Shown here piece by piece: positions 35,737 to 45,386 of a DNA stretch of 64,000 nucleotides. Position numbers and translations under genes: made by a program. The DNA lies in the NCBI RefSeq assembly GCF_035994945.1, contig NZ_CP108677.1, positions 5,642,001-5,706,000 of the forward strand, in the 5' to 3' direction. The notes below the pieces were generated by a model that was not told the origin of the DNA, ran no database searches, and saw only the letters and a program-made list of their open reading frames with translations. Source of the stretch: Streptomyces sp. NBC_01216. GTDB taxonomy: Bacteria > Actinomycetota > Actinomycetes > Streptomycetales > Streptomycetaceae. The stretch's first letter is position 1; each line of letters opens with the position of its first letter.

Positions 35737-35935
35737 TGTCCACGGAGGTTGGTGGCGGATTCCACGGCGTGGGGATCTTGAACGGGTGAGGGCCTTCCGG
35801 GTTCGGTGCGGATTGCGACGTCTACACCGACCGAAAGGCCCTCGTGTCCTACCGTCATGCACCTCCGACAGAGCCTGGACGCCTGCGTCTGGCCCGCTGC
35901 GCCGTCGAGGACGGCCGGCCCCCGCGGCGGGGCCC
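35737..35935 (+). mobile_element. IS481-family insertion sequence remnant (5' end only)
   Basis: From about 35737 (TTCTGTCCACGGAGGTTGGTGG, an IS-end-like segment) there is a leader with an inverted repeat (GAGGGCCTTCCGG and CGAAAGGCCCTC), then GTG 35844 opening a frame that starts M-S-Y-R-H-A-P-P-T-E-P-G-R-L-R-L-A-R-C-A, the usual N-terminus of IS481 transposases (DNA-binding HTH), with V-E-D-G-R-P-P-R-R following. After about 30 codons likeness stops and the DDE domain is absent; the MFS gene lies just beyond on the other strand. Old, truncated and inactive. Confidence 0.6.
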
Positions 35936-36014
35936 CGCGCGGCAGGCGCCGTCGGCCCCGGACGCGGAGTGGGGCCCTCCCGTGCGGCGGATTCGCGCCG
36001 GTCAGCCACGCCGG

Positions 36015-37307
36015 TCAGCCGCGGCGGACCGCACCCCGGACGGCCAGCGCCGCCATCGGCAGCAGCAGGCACGCACCCGCCAGGTTCAGCCAGCCGTATC
36101 CCGCCTTGGCCACGATCAGTCCCGCCAGCAGGCCGCCGAGGCCCGCCGCGGTGTTCATGGTGAAGTCCGACAGTCCCTGGACCGCCGCTCGGGCGGCCTG
36201 CGGCACCGAGTCCGTCAGGAGCGCGGACCCCGAGACGAGGCCCGCCGACCAGCCCAGGCCCAGCACGAACAGACCCGCGGCGGTCCTCCCGTGACTGGGC
36301 CCCGCCGTGCCCGCCAACAGCGCGGCCGCCGCCAGCAGGCCGACGGCCAGGCCGATGACCGAGAGCCGTCCCAGCCGGTCCGAAAGCCAGCCCATCACCG
36401 GCGAGAACGCGTACATGCCCGCGATGTGTCCACTGATGACCAGGCCGATCAGCTCGATGCCGGCGCCGTGATGGCTCAGCGCCACCGGGGTCATCGACAT
36501 GATCGATACCATCGCGGTGTGGGAGGCGGCCACGGTCACCAGGGCCAGCCGGGCCCGCGGGGAGTCCCGTACCGCGCGCATCCCGGCCCGCAGGGAGTGC
36601 CCGCCCGGCTTCTCCCGCTCCGCGGGACCGGCGAGCGCGCGGGCTGTCAGCAGGGGGTCGGGGCGAAGCAGCACCGCCATCAGGGCGGCGGCCAGCAGGA
36701 ACACCCCGGTCGCCCAGACGAAGGGGCCCGCCGCGACCGGGATGCCGAGGGCGGCGACGCTCCTCCCGGCCGGTGCGGCGACGTTCGGGCCGAGGACCGC
36801 GCCGATCGTCGTCGCCCACACGACCGTCGAGATGGCGCGGCCCCGCCGCTCCGGCTCGGCGAGGTCCGCGGCGGCGAAGCGCGCCGCGAGGTTGGCCGAG
36901 GAGCCCGCACCGAAGCCGACCAGCCCCAGCAGCAGCAGGGGGAAGCTGTCGGCCACCGCCCCGAGGACGACCACGGCGGCGCCCAGTGCGCCCAGCAGGT
37001 AGGCCAGCACCAGCCCGGCCCGCCGCCCGCGGGAGTTCATGAGGGCGGCCAGCGGCATGGCGAGCAGTGCCGTGCCGACCACGGTGGCCGTCGATGCCAG
37101 ACCGGACAGGGCCTCCGTGCCGCTGACGTCCTTGGCGAGTACCGAGGCCAGCGCGACGCCGATCGCGATGCCGAGGCCGCCGAGGATCTGGCTGATGATC
37201 AGTACGGCCTGGACGCGGCGCCGGAGCGCGGGCAGTCCGAGGGCCGTGACGGCGGGCGCCGTCTCGGCCGGAAGCATGGCGTCAGGGGTGCCGGGGGTGT
37301 TGGTCAC
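36015..37307 (-). CDS. MFS transporter
   Basis: A 430-residue major facilitator with about 12 membrane helices. The loop 2-3 signature is [11 protein letters not shown] (form of G-x-x-x-D-R-x-G-R-R), and the equivalent loop 8-9 reads [10 protein letters not shown]. The N-terminal region [13 protein letters not shown] and the G-V-A-L-A start match actinobacterial drug-efflux-like MFS of unknown substrate. GTG start at 37307. The IS481 remnant lies just past its 3' end. Confidence 0.88.
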   Translation of the reverse strand: MTNTPGTPDAMLPAETAPAVTALGLPALRRRVQAVLIISQILGGLGIAIGVALASVLAKDVSGTEALSGLASTATVVGTALLAMPLAALMNSRGRRAGLVLAYLLGALGAAVVVLGAVADSFPLLLLGLVGFGAGSSANLAARFAAADLAEPERRGRAISTVVWATTIGAVLGPNVAAPAGRSVAALGIPVAAGPFVWATGVFLLAAALMAVLLRPDPLLTARALAGPAEREKPGGHSLRAGMRAVRDSPRARLALVTVAASHTAMVSIMSMTPVALSHHGAGIELIGLVISGHIAGMYAFSPVMGWLSDRLGRLSVIGLAVGLLAAAALLAGTAGPSHGRTAAGLFVLGLGWSAGLVSGSALLTDSVPQAARAAVQGLSDFTMNTAAGLGGLLAGLIVAKAGYGWLNLAGACLLLPMAALAVRGAVRRG

Positions 37308-37393
37308 TTACGCAGTGTGCCAGGCGACGCACGTCGCGGGAACAACTGTTTGATCATATCCGGGCCGTCCGCGTCCGCCGGAGCAGGCCCGGC

Positions 37394-37987
37394 TCAGAAC
37401 AGTGGCTGGGGCAGAACGCCCTCCAGCTCCAGCAGTCTCCGTTTGGTCTCCAGGCCGCTCCCGAAGCCGCCGAGCCCGCCGTCGCTCTCCACCACCCGGT
37501 GGCACGGCACGACCAGCGGCAGCGGATTGGACCCCATCGCCACCCCGACCGCCTGCGCGGCGCGCGGCTGTCCGACCCGCTTCGCCAGCTCCCCGTACGC
37601 CACGACCGTCCCGTACGGCACACCGTCCAGCAGCTCGCGCAGCACCTGGCGGTTGAATCCGGTCGCCAGCGACCAGTCCAGGGTGAGGCCGAACTCCCGC
37701 AGGCCGCCCGTGAAGTACTCCGTGACCCTGCGGATCGGCTCGGCCAGCCGGCCGGTCGAGCGGTGGACCGGCTCCGCCCCCAGCTGTCCCGCGACCCGGC
37801 TCAGCGTCCGCTCCCGTACGGCACCGTCGGCGTGGAAGGCCACGCTCACCAGGCCGCGCGCGGTCGCCGCCAGCAGCAGCGAACCGACGGCGCTGTCCAC
37901 GACCGCCCACTCCAACCGTTCCGTGCGTCCCGGGGGCACGGGCCTCTCGTTCTCCACACGGCTCACCGTACGACGCGCCACCGACAT
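37394..37987 (-). CDS. ogt: Methylated-DNA--protein-cysteine methyltransferase
   Basis: A 197-residue (from ATG 37987) O6-alkylguanine repair protein. The suicidal Cys162 is in PCHRVV, with the helix-turn-helix [13 protein letters not shown] and the Asn hinge G-S-N-P-L-P-L ahead of it. The C-terminal [18 protein letters not shown] is also typical. No AraC-type Ada domain, so this is the Ogt form. The frame is open up to a possible start at 38062, but the extra residues are Arg-rich and unlike relatives; the precise start is uncertain. It converges on nothing and is divergent from the MHYT gene. Confidence 0.92.
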   Translation of the reverse strand: MSVARRTVSRVENERPVPPGRTERLEWAVVDSAVGSLLLAATARGLVSVAFHADGAVRERTLSRVAGQLGAEPVHRSTGRLAEPIRRVTEYFTGGLREFGLTLDWSLATGFNRQVLRELLDGVPYGTVVAYGELAKRVGQPRAAQAVGVAMGSNPLPLVVPCHRVVESDGGLGGFGSGLETKRRLLELEGVLPQPLF

Positions 37988-38141
37988 CACGGGGCGGTCT
38001 CGCCCCGGTCTCGCCCCGGTCATTTCCCGGACCTCGTGGTCGTGCCGCTTCCGGCGCGCCATAATCTCGCCCCGGTAGTACTACTCAGCGGTACCGAATG
38101 TTTTCGGACGACGTCGCACCACGGGTGGAGGTCACACGCTC

Positions 38142-39041
38142 ATGCAGGGCACGGTCGACGGATTCAGCCACGGGCTCGTCACACCCGTGGCCGCCTACCT
38201 CATGGCCTGCCTCGGCGCGGCCCTCGGGCTGCGCTGCACCACCCGGTCGCTGTGCCACCTCGACACCTTCAGGGCGGGCTGGCTGGCGCTGGGCGCGACC
38301 TCCCTCGGCACCGGCATCTGGTCCACGCACTTCATCGCCATGATGGGCTTCTCGGTCCGGCAGGTCCCCGTCGGCTACGACCGGCCCCTCACCTTCGCCA
38401 GCCTGGGCGTCGCCGTGCTGATGGCCGGTGTCGGGATCTCCATCGTCGGCTGCCGCGGCGCCACCCCGCTGCCCCTGATCACCGGCGGCACCATCACCGG
38501 TCTCGGCATCGCGACCATGCACTACCTCGGCATGGCGGGACTGCGGCTCCACGGGCGGGTCGAGTACGACAGCCTCACCGTGGCGCTCTCCGTCGCGATC
38601 GCCGTGGTGGCCGCCACCGGAGCCCTCTGGACGGCCGTTTCGGGCCGTGGATTCCTGGCCGGCCTCGGCGCGAGCATGATGCTGGGAATCGGCGTCAGTG
38701 GTATGCACTACACCGCCATGGCGGCGGTCGACGTCCACCTGGCCGACAGCGCCCTCTTCGAGGGCGACGGAGGCGCCGCCACCGCGCCGCTGCTGCAGAT
38801 GCTGATCGGCCCGGCCGTGTTCCTGCTGCTGGCCGCCGTCGTCGTCCTGTTCGACCCGCTCCTCGTGATGGGCGAACCGGACCGGCGCGAGCCCGTCCCC
38901 CCGGGCTCGGGGCGACCCGGAGTGCCCGCGCCGCGCCGTGCCTCGTCCTACGGGGAGCCCGCCAACTGGTCGGCCCGTCCCGCCGGACGCGGCCCGCGCA
39001 GAGGCGGCGCCCGCGGCGCCCACCGCTCCCGGGGCTGGTGA
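38142..39041 (+). CDS. MHYT domain membrane sensor protein
   Basis: A 299-residue integral membrane protein with seven helices in the first 245 residues and three MHYT-type motifs: [16 protein letters not shown] and M-H-Y-T-A-M-A-A. The conserved Met/His are thought to bind copper and sense O2, CO or NO. In many bacteria MHYT is joined to GGDEF/EAL domains; here only an Arg/Pro/Gly-rich, 55-residue cytosolic tail follows, so signalling output is unknown. ATG at 38142. Confidence 0.88.
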   Translation: MQGTVDGFSHGLVTPVAAYLMACLGAALGLRCTTRSLCHLDTFRAGWLALGATSLGTGIWSTHFIAMMGFSVRQVPVGYDRPLTFASLGVAVLMAGVGISIVGCRGATPLPLITGGTITGLGIATMHYLGMAGLRLHGRVEYDSLTVALSVAIAVVAATGALWTAVSGRGFLAGLGASMMLGIGVSGMHYTAMAAVDVHLADSALFEGDGGAATAPLLQMLIGPAVFLLLAAVVVLFDPLLVMGEPDRREPVPPGSGRPGVPAPRRASSYGEPANWSARPAGRGPRRGGARGAHRSRGW

Positions 39042-39112
39042 CCCGCGGGCCCGCCCGGCCGCCCCGAGCCGTTCACCGCCCGACTGTCGGCGGTGGGTCG
39101 TACCGTGGTGGC

Positions 39113-41242
39113 ATGCGGCCCGTTTCCAAGATCGAACGTTCGGTGGCGCCCTTCGAGGTCGTCAGCCCGTACCAGCCCAGCGGCGACCAGCCGACAGCCA
39201 TCGCGGACCTCGAGCGGCGCGTCCGCGCCGGCGAGAAGGACGTCGTGCTCCTCGGTGCCACCGGCACCGGCAAGTCCGCGACCACCGCGTGGATGATCGA
39301 GAAGCTCCAGCGGCCCACGCTGGTGATGGCGCCGAACAAGACGCTCGCGGCACAGCTCGCCAACGAGTTCCGCGAACTCCTGCCGAACAACGCGGTCGAG
39401 TACTTCGTCTCCTACTACGACTACTACCAGCCCGAGGCATACGTCCCCCAGTCGGACACCTACATCGAGAAGGACTCCTCGATCAACGAGGAGGTCGAGC
39501 GGCTGCGGCACTCCGCGACGAACTCGCTGCTCACCCGCCGTGACGTCGTCGTGGTCGCCTCCGTCTCGTGCATCTACGGCCTCGGGACACCCCAGGAGTA
39601 CGTGGACCGGATGGTGCCGCTCAAGGTCGGCGACGAACTCGACCGGGACGGACTGCTGCGCCGCTTCGTCGACATCCAGTACACCCGCAACGACCTGGCG
39701 TTCACCCGGGGCACCTTCCGGGTCCGCGGCGACACCATCGAGATCTTCCCGGTCTACGAGGAGCTCGCCGTCCGCATCGAGATGTTCGGCGACGAGATCG
39801 AGGCGCTGTCCACCCTGCATCCGCTCACCGGCGAGGTCATCAGCGAGGACCGTGAGCTGTACGTCTTCCCCGCCAGCCACTACGTCGCCGGCCCCGAGCG
39901 CATGGAGCGGGCGGTCGACGGCATCGAGCGCGAACTCGAGAGCCGCCTCGCCGAACTCGACAGGCAGGGAAAGATGCTGGAGTCCCAGCGACTGCGGATG
40001 CGGACCACCTACGACATCGAGATGATGCGCCAGATCGGCTCCTGCTCCGGCATCGAGAACTACTCGATGCACTTCGACGGCCGTGAGCCCGGCTCCGCAC
40101 CCAACACCCTCCTCGACTACTTCCCCGAGGACTTCCTGCTCGTCATCGACGAGTCGCACGTGACCGTGCCGCAGATCGGCGCCATGTACGAGGGGGACGC
40201 CTCCCGGAAGCGGACCCTCGTCGACCACGGGTTCCGGCTGCCCTCGGCCCTCGACAACCGGCCGCTGAAGTGGGAGGAGTTCCAGGAGCGCATCGGGCAG
40301 ACCGTGTACCTCTCCGCCACCCCCGGGACCTACGAGCTGTCCCGCGGCGACGGCTTCGTCGAACAGATCATCCGCCCGACGGGCCTGGTCGACCCCGAGG
40401 TCGTGGTCAAGCCCACCGAGGGCCAGATCGACGATCTGGTGCACGAGATCCGGCTGCGCACCGAGAAGGACGAGCGGGTCCTCGTCACCACCCTCACCAA
40501 GAAGATGGCCGAGGACCTCACCGACTACTTCCTCGAACTCGGCATCCAGGTCCGCTATCTCCACAGCGACGTCGACACCCTGCGCCGCATCGAACTGCTG
40601 CGCGAGCTACGGGCCGGCGAGTACGACGTCCTGGTCGGCATCAACCTGCTCCGTGAGGGCCTCGACCTGCCCGAGGTGTCGCTCGTCGCCATCCTCGACG
40701 CCGACAAGCAGGGCTTCCTGCGTTCGGGCACCTCGCTGATCCAGACCATCGGCCGCGCGGCGCGCAACGTCTCCGGACAGGTCCACATGTACGCGGACAC
40801 GATCACGCCCGCCATGGAGAAGGCCATCGACGAGACCAACCGTCGCCGCGAGAAGCAGATCGCCTACAACACGGCGCACGGCATCGACCCCCAGCCGCTG
40901 CGCAAGAAGATCAACGACATCGTCGCCACCATCGCGCGCGAGGAGGTCGACACCGAGGAACTGCTCGGTACCGGGTACCGCCGGGGCAAGGACACCAAGG
41001 CGCCGGTGCCCGCACTGGCCGCGCACGGCGCGAAGGGCCGGGGCAAGGGCGCCGGGGCGGGCTCCACGCTCGAACTCGGTGACCAGCCGGCCGGCGAGCT
41101 CGCCGCGATCATCGAGGAGATGACCGACCGGATGCGCGCCGCCGCTGCGGAGCTCCAGTTCGAGGTGGCGGCCCGGCTCCGGGACGAGGTCGGCGAGCTG
41201 AAGAAGGAGCTGCGCCAGATGAAGGAGGCGGGCCTGGCCTGA
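39113..41242 (+). CDS. uvrB: Excinuclease ABC subunit B
   Basis: A 709-residue UvrB, the helicase-like damage-verifying subunit of nucleotide excision repair. Walker A GATGTGKS (about 48-55), the damage-wedging beta hairpin [12 protein letters not shown] (about 103-114), DESHVT, motif [13 protein letters not shown] and Q-T-I-G-R-A-A-R-N, and the C-terminal UVR coiled coil ([19 protein letters not shown]) that binds UvrC are all present. ATG 39113 starts M-R-P-V-S-K-I. Between the helicase and the UVR domain there is a 60-residue low-complexity linker. No LexA-type box is evident upstream. Confidence 0.97.
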   Translation: MRPVSKIERSVAPFEVVSPYQPSGDQPTAIADLERRVRAGEKDVVLLGATGTGKSATTAWMIEKLQRPTLVMAPNKTLAAQLANEFRELLPNNAVEYFVSYYDYYQPEAYVPQSDTYIEKDSSINEEVERLRHSATNSLLTRRDVVVVASVSCIYGLGTPQEYVDRMVPLKVGDELDRDGLLRRFVDIQYTRNDLAFTRGTFRVRGDTIEIFPVYEELAVRIEMFGDEIEALSTLHPLTGEVISEDRELYVFPASHYVAGPERMERAVDGIERELESRLAELDRQGKMLESQRLRMRTTYDIEMMRQIGSCSGIENYSMHFDGREPGSAPNTLLDYFPEDFLLVIDESHVTVPQIGAMYEGDASRKRTLVDHGFRLPSALDNRPLKWEEFQERIGQTVYLSATPGTYELSRGDGFVEQIIRPTGLVDPEVVVKPTEGQIDDLVHEIRLRTEKDERVLVTTLTKKMAEDLTDYFLELGIQVRYLHSDVDTLRRIELLRELRAGEYDVLVGINLLREGLDLPEVSLVAILDADKQGFLRSGTSLIQTIGRAARNVSGQVHMYADTITPAMEKAIDETNRRREKQIAYNTAHGIDPQPLRKKINDIVATIAREEVDTEELLGTGYRRGKDTKAPVPALAAHGAKGRGKGAGAGSTLELGDQPAGELAAIIEEMTDRMRAAAAELQFEVAARLRDEVGELKKELRQMKEAGLA

Positions 41243-41379
41243 GAGCCCGTCGGGTGTGTTGCAGGAACGACACAAAACCGGACCTCGCCTGCTGCGCTGT
41301 CGGTGACACTGCGTAGGGTGCTGGACAACCGCACGTTCATCGGGGACTGCCGCGGTGATCGCAACGAGAGGGGACGCGC

Positions 41380-41958
41380 GTGACGGTCAACATGACCAAG
41401 GGTCAGGCCATCAGCCTGGAGAAGCAGGGCGGGGGCGCCCTTACCGCGGTGCGCATGGGGCTCGGCTGGCAGGCGGCGCCTCGGCGCGGGCTGTTCGGCT
41501 CGCGCACCCGGGAGATCGACCTGGACGCCTCGGCGGTGCTCTTCGCCGACAAGCAGCCGGTCGACGTGGTGTTCTTCCGGCACCTGGTCAGCGACGACGG
41601 CTCCGTGCGCCACACCGGCGACAACCTGGTCGGCGGCGCGGGACAGGGCGGCGACGACGAGTCCATCCTCGTCGACCTCCAGCGCGTCCCGGTCCACATC
41701 GACCAGATCGTCTTCACGGTGAACTCCTTCACCGGCCAGACGTTCCAGGAGGTGCAGAACGCCTTCTGCCGGATCGTCGACGAGACCAACGGCCAGGAGC
41801 TGGCCCGCTACACCCTGGACGGCGGCGGCCAGTACACCGCGCAGATCATGGCGAAGGTCCACCGCGCCGGTTCCGGATGGCAGATGACCGCGCTGGGCAA
41901 CCCGGCCAACGGCCGCACCTTCCAGGACCTGATGCCGGCGATCCTGCCGCACCTGTAA
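41380..41958 (+). CDS. TerD family calcium-binding stress protein
   Basis: A 192-residue TerD protein. The start T-V-N-M-T-K-G-Q-A-I-S-L-E-K and the Ca2+-binding G-G-D-D-E (in GGAGQGGDDESILVDL) with D-L-D-A-S-A before it are intact. TerD proteins belong to tellurite and phage resistance and stress modules and, in Streptomyces, affect development through calcium. GTG start 41380 with GAGAGGGGAC upstream. It is the first of a TerD / TerD-like / TerC block; a terminator separates it from the second gene. Confidence 0.92.
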   Translation: MTVNMTKGQAISLEKQGGGALTAVRMGLGWQAAPRRGLFGSRTREIDLDASAVLFADKQPVDVVFFRHLVSDDGSVRHTGDNLVGGAGQGGDDESILVDLQRVPVHIDQIVFTVNSFTGQTFQEVQNAFCRIVDETNGQELARYTLDGGGQYTAQIMAKVHRAGSGWQMTALGNPANGRTFQDLMPAILPHL

Positions 41959-41979
41959 GCGGCCCGCCCGCACGATCCA

Positions 41980-42012
41980 CAGCTCCCGGAGGCCCACGGC
42001 CTCCGGGAGCTG
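41980..42012 (+). terminator. Terminator after TerD gene
   Basis: A perfect 15-bp inverted repeat (CAGCTCCCGGAGGCC and complement) with a 3-base loop CAC, 21 bases after the TerD stop. Confidence 0.85.
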
Positions 42013-42079
42013 TCCCGCATGACCGAGACGTTCACGACCCGATCCGAGCCGATCGCGGCATTTCGAGGGGACAGCGCCG

Positions 42080-44008
42080 ATGACGGCCGAGCTGGTCCGG
42101 GGGCAGAACCACCCCCTGCCCGACACCCGACTGGAGATCCGGGTGTCGGCAGGCGATCCGGTCGTCGCCGGCACCACCCTCGGCGACGAACGGGGAAGGG
42201 TCGCCGGGGCCGAGTGCATCGCCCACCCGGGCTCGCCGTCCCTGCCCGGGATCGAGGTCTCCCGGCAGGCCGCGGCCGACCACCGCCTCGCCGTCGATCT
42301 GGAAGCGCTGCCGGAGACCGTCCACCGCGTCTGCGTCCTCCTGGCCCTGCCCGTGGGCGCCGGCGGCCCGTCCCGCTTCGGCGCGGCCGCTGCCCCCTTC
42401 GTGGCCGTCACCACCCTCGACGGCACGCGGATCGCCGAATACACCCTCACCGGTCTCGACAGCGAGTCCGCCGTCGTGGCCCTGGAGCTGTACCGGCGAC
42501 AGGGCGCCTGGAAGGTCCGCGCCGTCGGCCAGGGGTACGAAGGCGGGCTCGCCGCGATGCTCCGGGACCAGGGGCTGGAGAACCCGGGCGAGCTCGCCGC
42601 CACCATCCTGGACGCCGTCGTCCGGGGCATGGCCCGCTCGGTGTCCGCCCCGCCGCCGCGCGTACCCGGTGACGAACGCGTCCGCCGCGCCGCCCCGGCC
42701 GGCGCGGCGGACCCGGCCGTACCGGCGGCTACCTCGCCCGCTCCGCCCGTGGCACCGGCCGCCGGGCCGACGCCGCACGGCGGGGGCGGTCCGATCGACT
42801 ACACCCATCCGGGCCGCCGCACCACCACCCCGCCGCCCAGGCGGACACCCGAGCCCGAGCCGCCGCAGGGCCCGCCGGTTCCCGTCGCCGGGGACGCCTC
42901 CGGCTGGTCCATGGACGAGCGGCTCTACAACCAGGTCTGGGGCATGTTCGAGGACCTGGCCCGCAGCACCGCCGCGTACCGCAGCGCCCGGGACTTCGCC
43001 GAGTCCCGACTCGACCAGGAGATCGACCGTGCGCTCGCCGACCCGCGCGGGCGCGTCGGCGGCAGCGGCGACGCCGCCCGTGCCGCGGCCCGCGCCAGAT
43101 GCGACGAGCTCACCACCCGCGCCCGGGAGGCACTGGACCGGGACCTCACCCAGCTCGCCGCCGAGTCCGACGTCGTCGAACCGGCCCTCCCCCCGGCCTT
43201 CGCCCGCTGGGACAGCCCGGTCTGGCAGGCATACCGCGTCCCCATGGAGATCCCGATGGCGCTGCGCCTGGGCGACCTCCACCTTCCCGAGCGCCCCGCC
43301 CTGCGCGTCCCGATGCTGCTCCGCCTCCCGCTGGAGCGTGGCTTGTGGGTGGACAGCGGCCGGAACCGTTCCGCGGCGGCCGCCCTGCTCGACGAGGCCG
43401 AGGTGCGCCGGCTCGCGCTCGACACCGCGGTCGCGCACACGGCCCGGCTGCTCGCCGTCCATCCCGCCGGCGAGTTCACCGTCCATGTCATCGACGCGGC
43501 GGGCGCCGGAGCCGCCTCCCTCGCCCCCCTGGTGGAGGCGGGCGTGACGGCCGCCCCGCCGGCCGCCGGGGCGGCCGGCGTCTCCGCCGTCCTTGCCCGG
43601 CTCACCGAGCGCGTCGACCTGGTCCAGATGGCCCTGCGGGCCGGCGCCTCCGACGCGCTGCCGCCCGGTGTCGACACCTCCGAGCAGCTGCTGATCGTCC
43701 ACGACTTCCCGCACGGCTTCGACGACCGGGCCGTCACCCAGTTGCGCTACCTCGCCGACGAGGGCCCGCGGGTCGGCGTCCACCTGCTGATGGTCGCCGA
43801 CCGCGAGGACGCCTCGGCGTACGGCCCGCTGCTCGATCCGCTGTGGCGCGCGCTGCTGCGGGTCACCCCGGTCGCCGACGACCATCTCGCCGATCCGTGG
43901 GTCGGTCACGCCTGGACCTATGAACCGCCGCGGGTCCCGGCCGGCAGCCGGGTGCTCGGGCAGGTCCTCGCCCAGGTGGCCGACGCTCGACGCCTCCATG
44001 GACACTGA
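42080..44008 (+). CDS. TerD-like protein fused to FtsK-like domain without P-loop
   Basis: A 642-residue two-domain protein. Residues 1-195 resemble TerD (H-R-L-A-V-D-L-E-A-L-P and the V-A-L-E-L-Y-R-R-Q-G-A-W-K-V-R-A-V-G-Q-G-Y C-terminal strand), but the G-G-D-D-E calcium site is missing. A Pro-rich linker (about 200-270) follows, then a domain resembling FtsK/SpoIIIE-like ATPases of Ter modules (P-M-L-L-R-L-P-L-E-R-G-L near 410; L-L-I-V-H-D-F-P-H-G-F-D-D-R-A and H-L-L-M-V-A-D-R near 550-590). No Walker A is present where it should be, so it is probably a structural, non-hydrolysing member. ATG at 42080. Confidence 0.75.
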   Translation: MTAELVRGQNHPLPDTRLEIRVSAGDPVVAGTTLGDERGRVAGAECIAHPGSPSLPGIEVSRQAAADHRLAVDLEALPETVHRVCVLLALPVGAGGPSRFGAAAAPFVAVTTLDGTRIAEYTLTGLDSESAVVALELYRRQGAWKVRAVGQGYEGGLAAMLRDQGLENPGELAATILDAVVRGMARSVSAPPPRVPGDERVRRAAPAGAADPAVPAATSPAPPVAPAAGPTPHGGGGPIDYTHPGRRTTTPPPRRTPEPEPPQGPPVPVAGDASGWSMDERLYNQVWGMFEDLARSTAAYRSARDFAESRLDQEIDRALADPRGRVGGSGDAARAAARARCDELTTRAREALDRDLTQLAAESDVVEPALPPAFARWDSPVWQAYRVPMEIPMALRLGDLHLPERPALRVPMLLRLPLERGLWVDSGRNRSAAAALLDEAEVRRLALDTAVAHTARLLAVHPAGEFTVHVIDAAGAGAASLAPLVEAGVTAAPPAAGAAGVSAVLARLTERVDLVQMALRAGASDALPPGVDTSEQLLIVHDFPHGFDDRAVTQLRYLADEGPRVGVHLLMVADREDASAYGPLLDPLWRALLRVTPVADDHLADPWVGHAWTYEPPRVPAGSRVLGQVLAQVADARRLHGH

Positions 44009-44039
44009 CCTGGCTATTTGGCGTTCCATTACCCTTCTC

Positions 44040-44069
44040 TTTACCTTCTCTTGGTTTTTCGGGTAGTCT
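44040..44069 (+). promoter_or_regulatory. terC promoter
   Basis: TTTACC (44040-44045), 18 bases, TAGTCT (44064-44069), in an unusually pyrimidine- and AT-rich stretch for this genome. Transcription would start just before the riboswitch. Confidence 0.55.
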
Positions 44070-44079
44070 TCTCGGCGCG

Positions 44080-44197
44080 GAGGGGAGTACTCCCCATTGC
44101 GCGGCGTTCCCGTCAATACGGACAGATCCCCAGAGGTCTGATCCCGGGGCGTCGGCCCGGCCGGCCGTGTACCGGCCCGGGTGGAAGAGACCTCCGG
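44080..44197 (+). promoter_or_regulatory. yybP-ykoY-type manganese riboswitch upstream of terC
   Basis: The leader has the family hallmarks in order: GGGGAGTA at 44082-44089 (first conserved loop), CCCGTCAATACGG at about 44109-44121 (P2-type arm of the motif) and GGAAGAGACCTCC at about 44182-44194 (second conserved loop with AGACC). yybP-ykoY aptamers bind Mn2+ and switch on Mn exporters, and TerC-family genes are among their best-known targets. Exact borders and the expression platform are not resolved; the GTG lies 44 bases downstream. Confidence 0.75.
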
Positions 44198-44240
44198 CAG
44201 CGACGACGCTGATCAGTAGCCGTACGACGCCGGAGGCGCA

Positions 44241-45266
44241 GTGGACGTTTCAACGACTCTGTGGGTGCTGACCGTTCTCGGTCTGTCCGCCCTCATCGCC
44301 ATCGACTTCCTCATCGGGCGCAAGCCTCATGACGTGTCGGTCAAGGAAGCCGGAATCTGGACGATCGTCTGGATCGCGCTGGCCGTGCTCTTCGGGATCG
44401 GCCTGCTCGTCTTCGGCAGCAGCCAGGCGTCCGGCGAGTTCTTCGCGGGCTTCATCACCGAGAAGTCGCTGAGCGTCGACAACCTCTTCGTCTTCGTCCT
44501 GATCATGGCGAAGTTCTCGGTGCCCTCGTATCTCCAGCAGCGCGTCCTGCTCGTCGGTGTCCTGATCGCGCTGGTCCTGCGGGCTGTCTTCATCGCGGCC
44601 GGTGCGGCGATCATCGCCAGTTTCTCCTGGGTGTTCTACCTCTTCGGCGCGTTCCTGATCTTCACGGCCTGGAAGCTCATCCAGGAGGCGCGTTCGGACG
44701 ACGAGGAGGACGAGTTCGAGGAGAACCGTCTGCTCAAGTCCATCGAGAAGAAGTTCGGCGTCGCCGACAAGTACCACGGTACGAAGCTCTTCATCCGGGT
44801 GAACGGCAAGCGTGTCCTCACCCCGCTGATGGTCGTCATGCTGGCCATCGGCACCACCGACATCCTCTTCGCGCTCGACTCGATCCCGGCGATCTTCGGC
44901 CTGACCCAGGACCCGTACATCGTCTTCACCGCGAACGCCTTCGCCCTGATGGGTCTGCGGCAGCTGTACTTCCTGATCGGCGGCCTGCTCAAGAAGCTGG
45001 TCCACCTCAGCTACGGACTGTCGGTGATCCTCGGCTTCATCGGTGTGAAACTGGTGCTGCACGCTCTGCACGAGTCCGGGGTGCACGTCCCGGAGATCTC
45101 CATCCCGGTCTCGCTGGCGGTCATCTGTGGTGTTCTGGTCGTCACCACGATCACCAGCCTGATCGCCTCGAAGCGGCAGGCCGAGCGAGAGGCGGCCGAG
45201 TCCGGCCGCTCGGGCAGGCCGCCGGTGGCGGCGGGGGAGGCCGAGAAGGACAGCGTCGAGGTCTGA
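44241..45266 (+). CDS. TerC family integral membrane protein
   Basis: A 341-residue membrane protein with about nine helices. The TerC pattern of acidic residues in helices is visible: F-F-A-G-F-I-T-E-K-S-L-S-V-D-N-L-F-V-F and A-I-G-T-T-D-I-L-F-A-L-D-S-I-P-A-I-F-G. A charged cytosolic loop (R-S-D-D-E-E-D-E-F-E-E-N) separates the halves. TerC/Alx proteins export Mn2+ and help load metal into exported proteins; the upstream manganese-type riboswitch supports this. GTG start 44241 with CGGAGG upstream. Confidence 0.93.
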   Translation: MDVSTTLWVLTVLGLSALIAIDFLIGRKPHDVSVKEAGIWTIVWIALAVLFGIGLLVFGSSQASGEFFAGFITEKSLSVDNLFVFVLIMAKFSVPSYLQQRVLLVGVLIALVLRAVFIAAGAAIIASFSWVFYLFGAFLIFTAWKLIQEARSDDEEDEFEENRLLKSIEKKFGVADKYHGTKLFIRVNGKRVLTPLMVVMLAIGTTDILFALDSIPAIFGLTQDPYIVFTANAFALMGLRQLYFLIGGLLKKLVHLSYGLSVILGFIGVKLVLHALHESGVHVPEISIPVSLAVICGVLVVTTITSLIASKRQAEREAAESGRSGRPPVAAGEAEKDSVEV

Positions 45267-45281
45267 GGCCCCGATCGACGT

Positions 45282-45327
45282 GCCGGGGCCGGTGCGGGAG
45301 ACGGATGTCCCCCGCACCGGCCCCGGC
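45282..45327. terminator. Bidirectional terminator between terC and MBL gene
   Basis: A perfect 17-bp inverted repeat (GCCGGGGCCGGTGCGGG and complement) with a 12-base loop between two convergent genes. Confidence 0.85.
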
Positions 45328-45386
45328 GTCCGTGAACAGGCCGCTCCGTCGTGTCCCCTGTCGGGGCCCGGCTCCCGGGAGCACGG

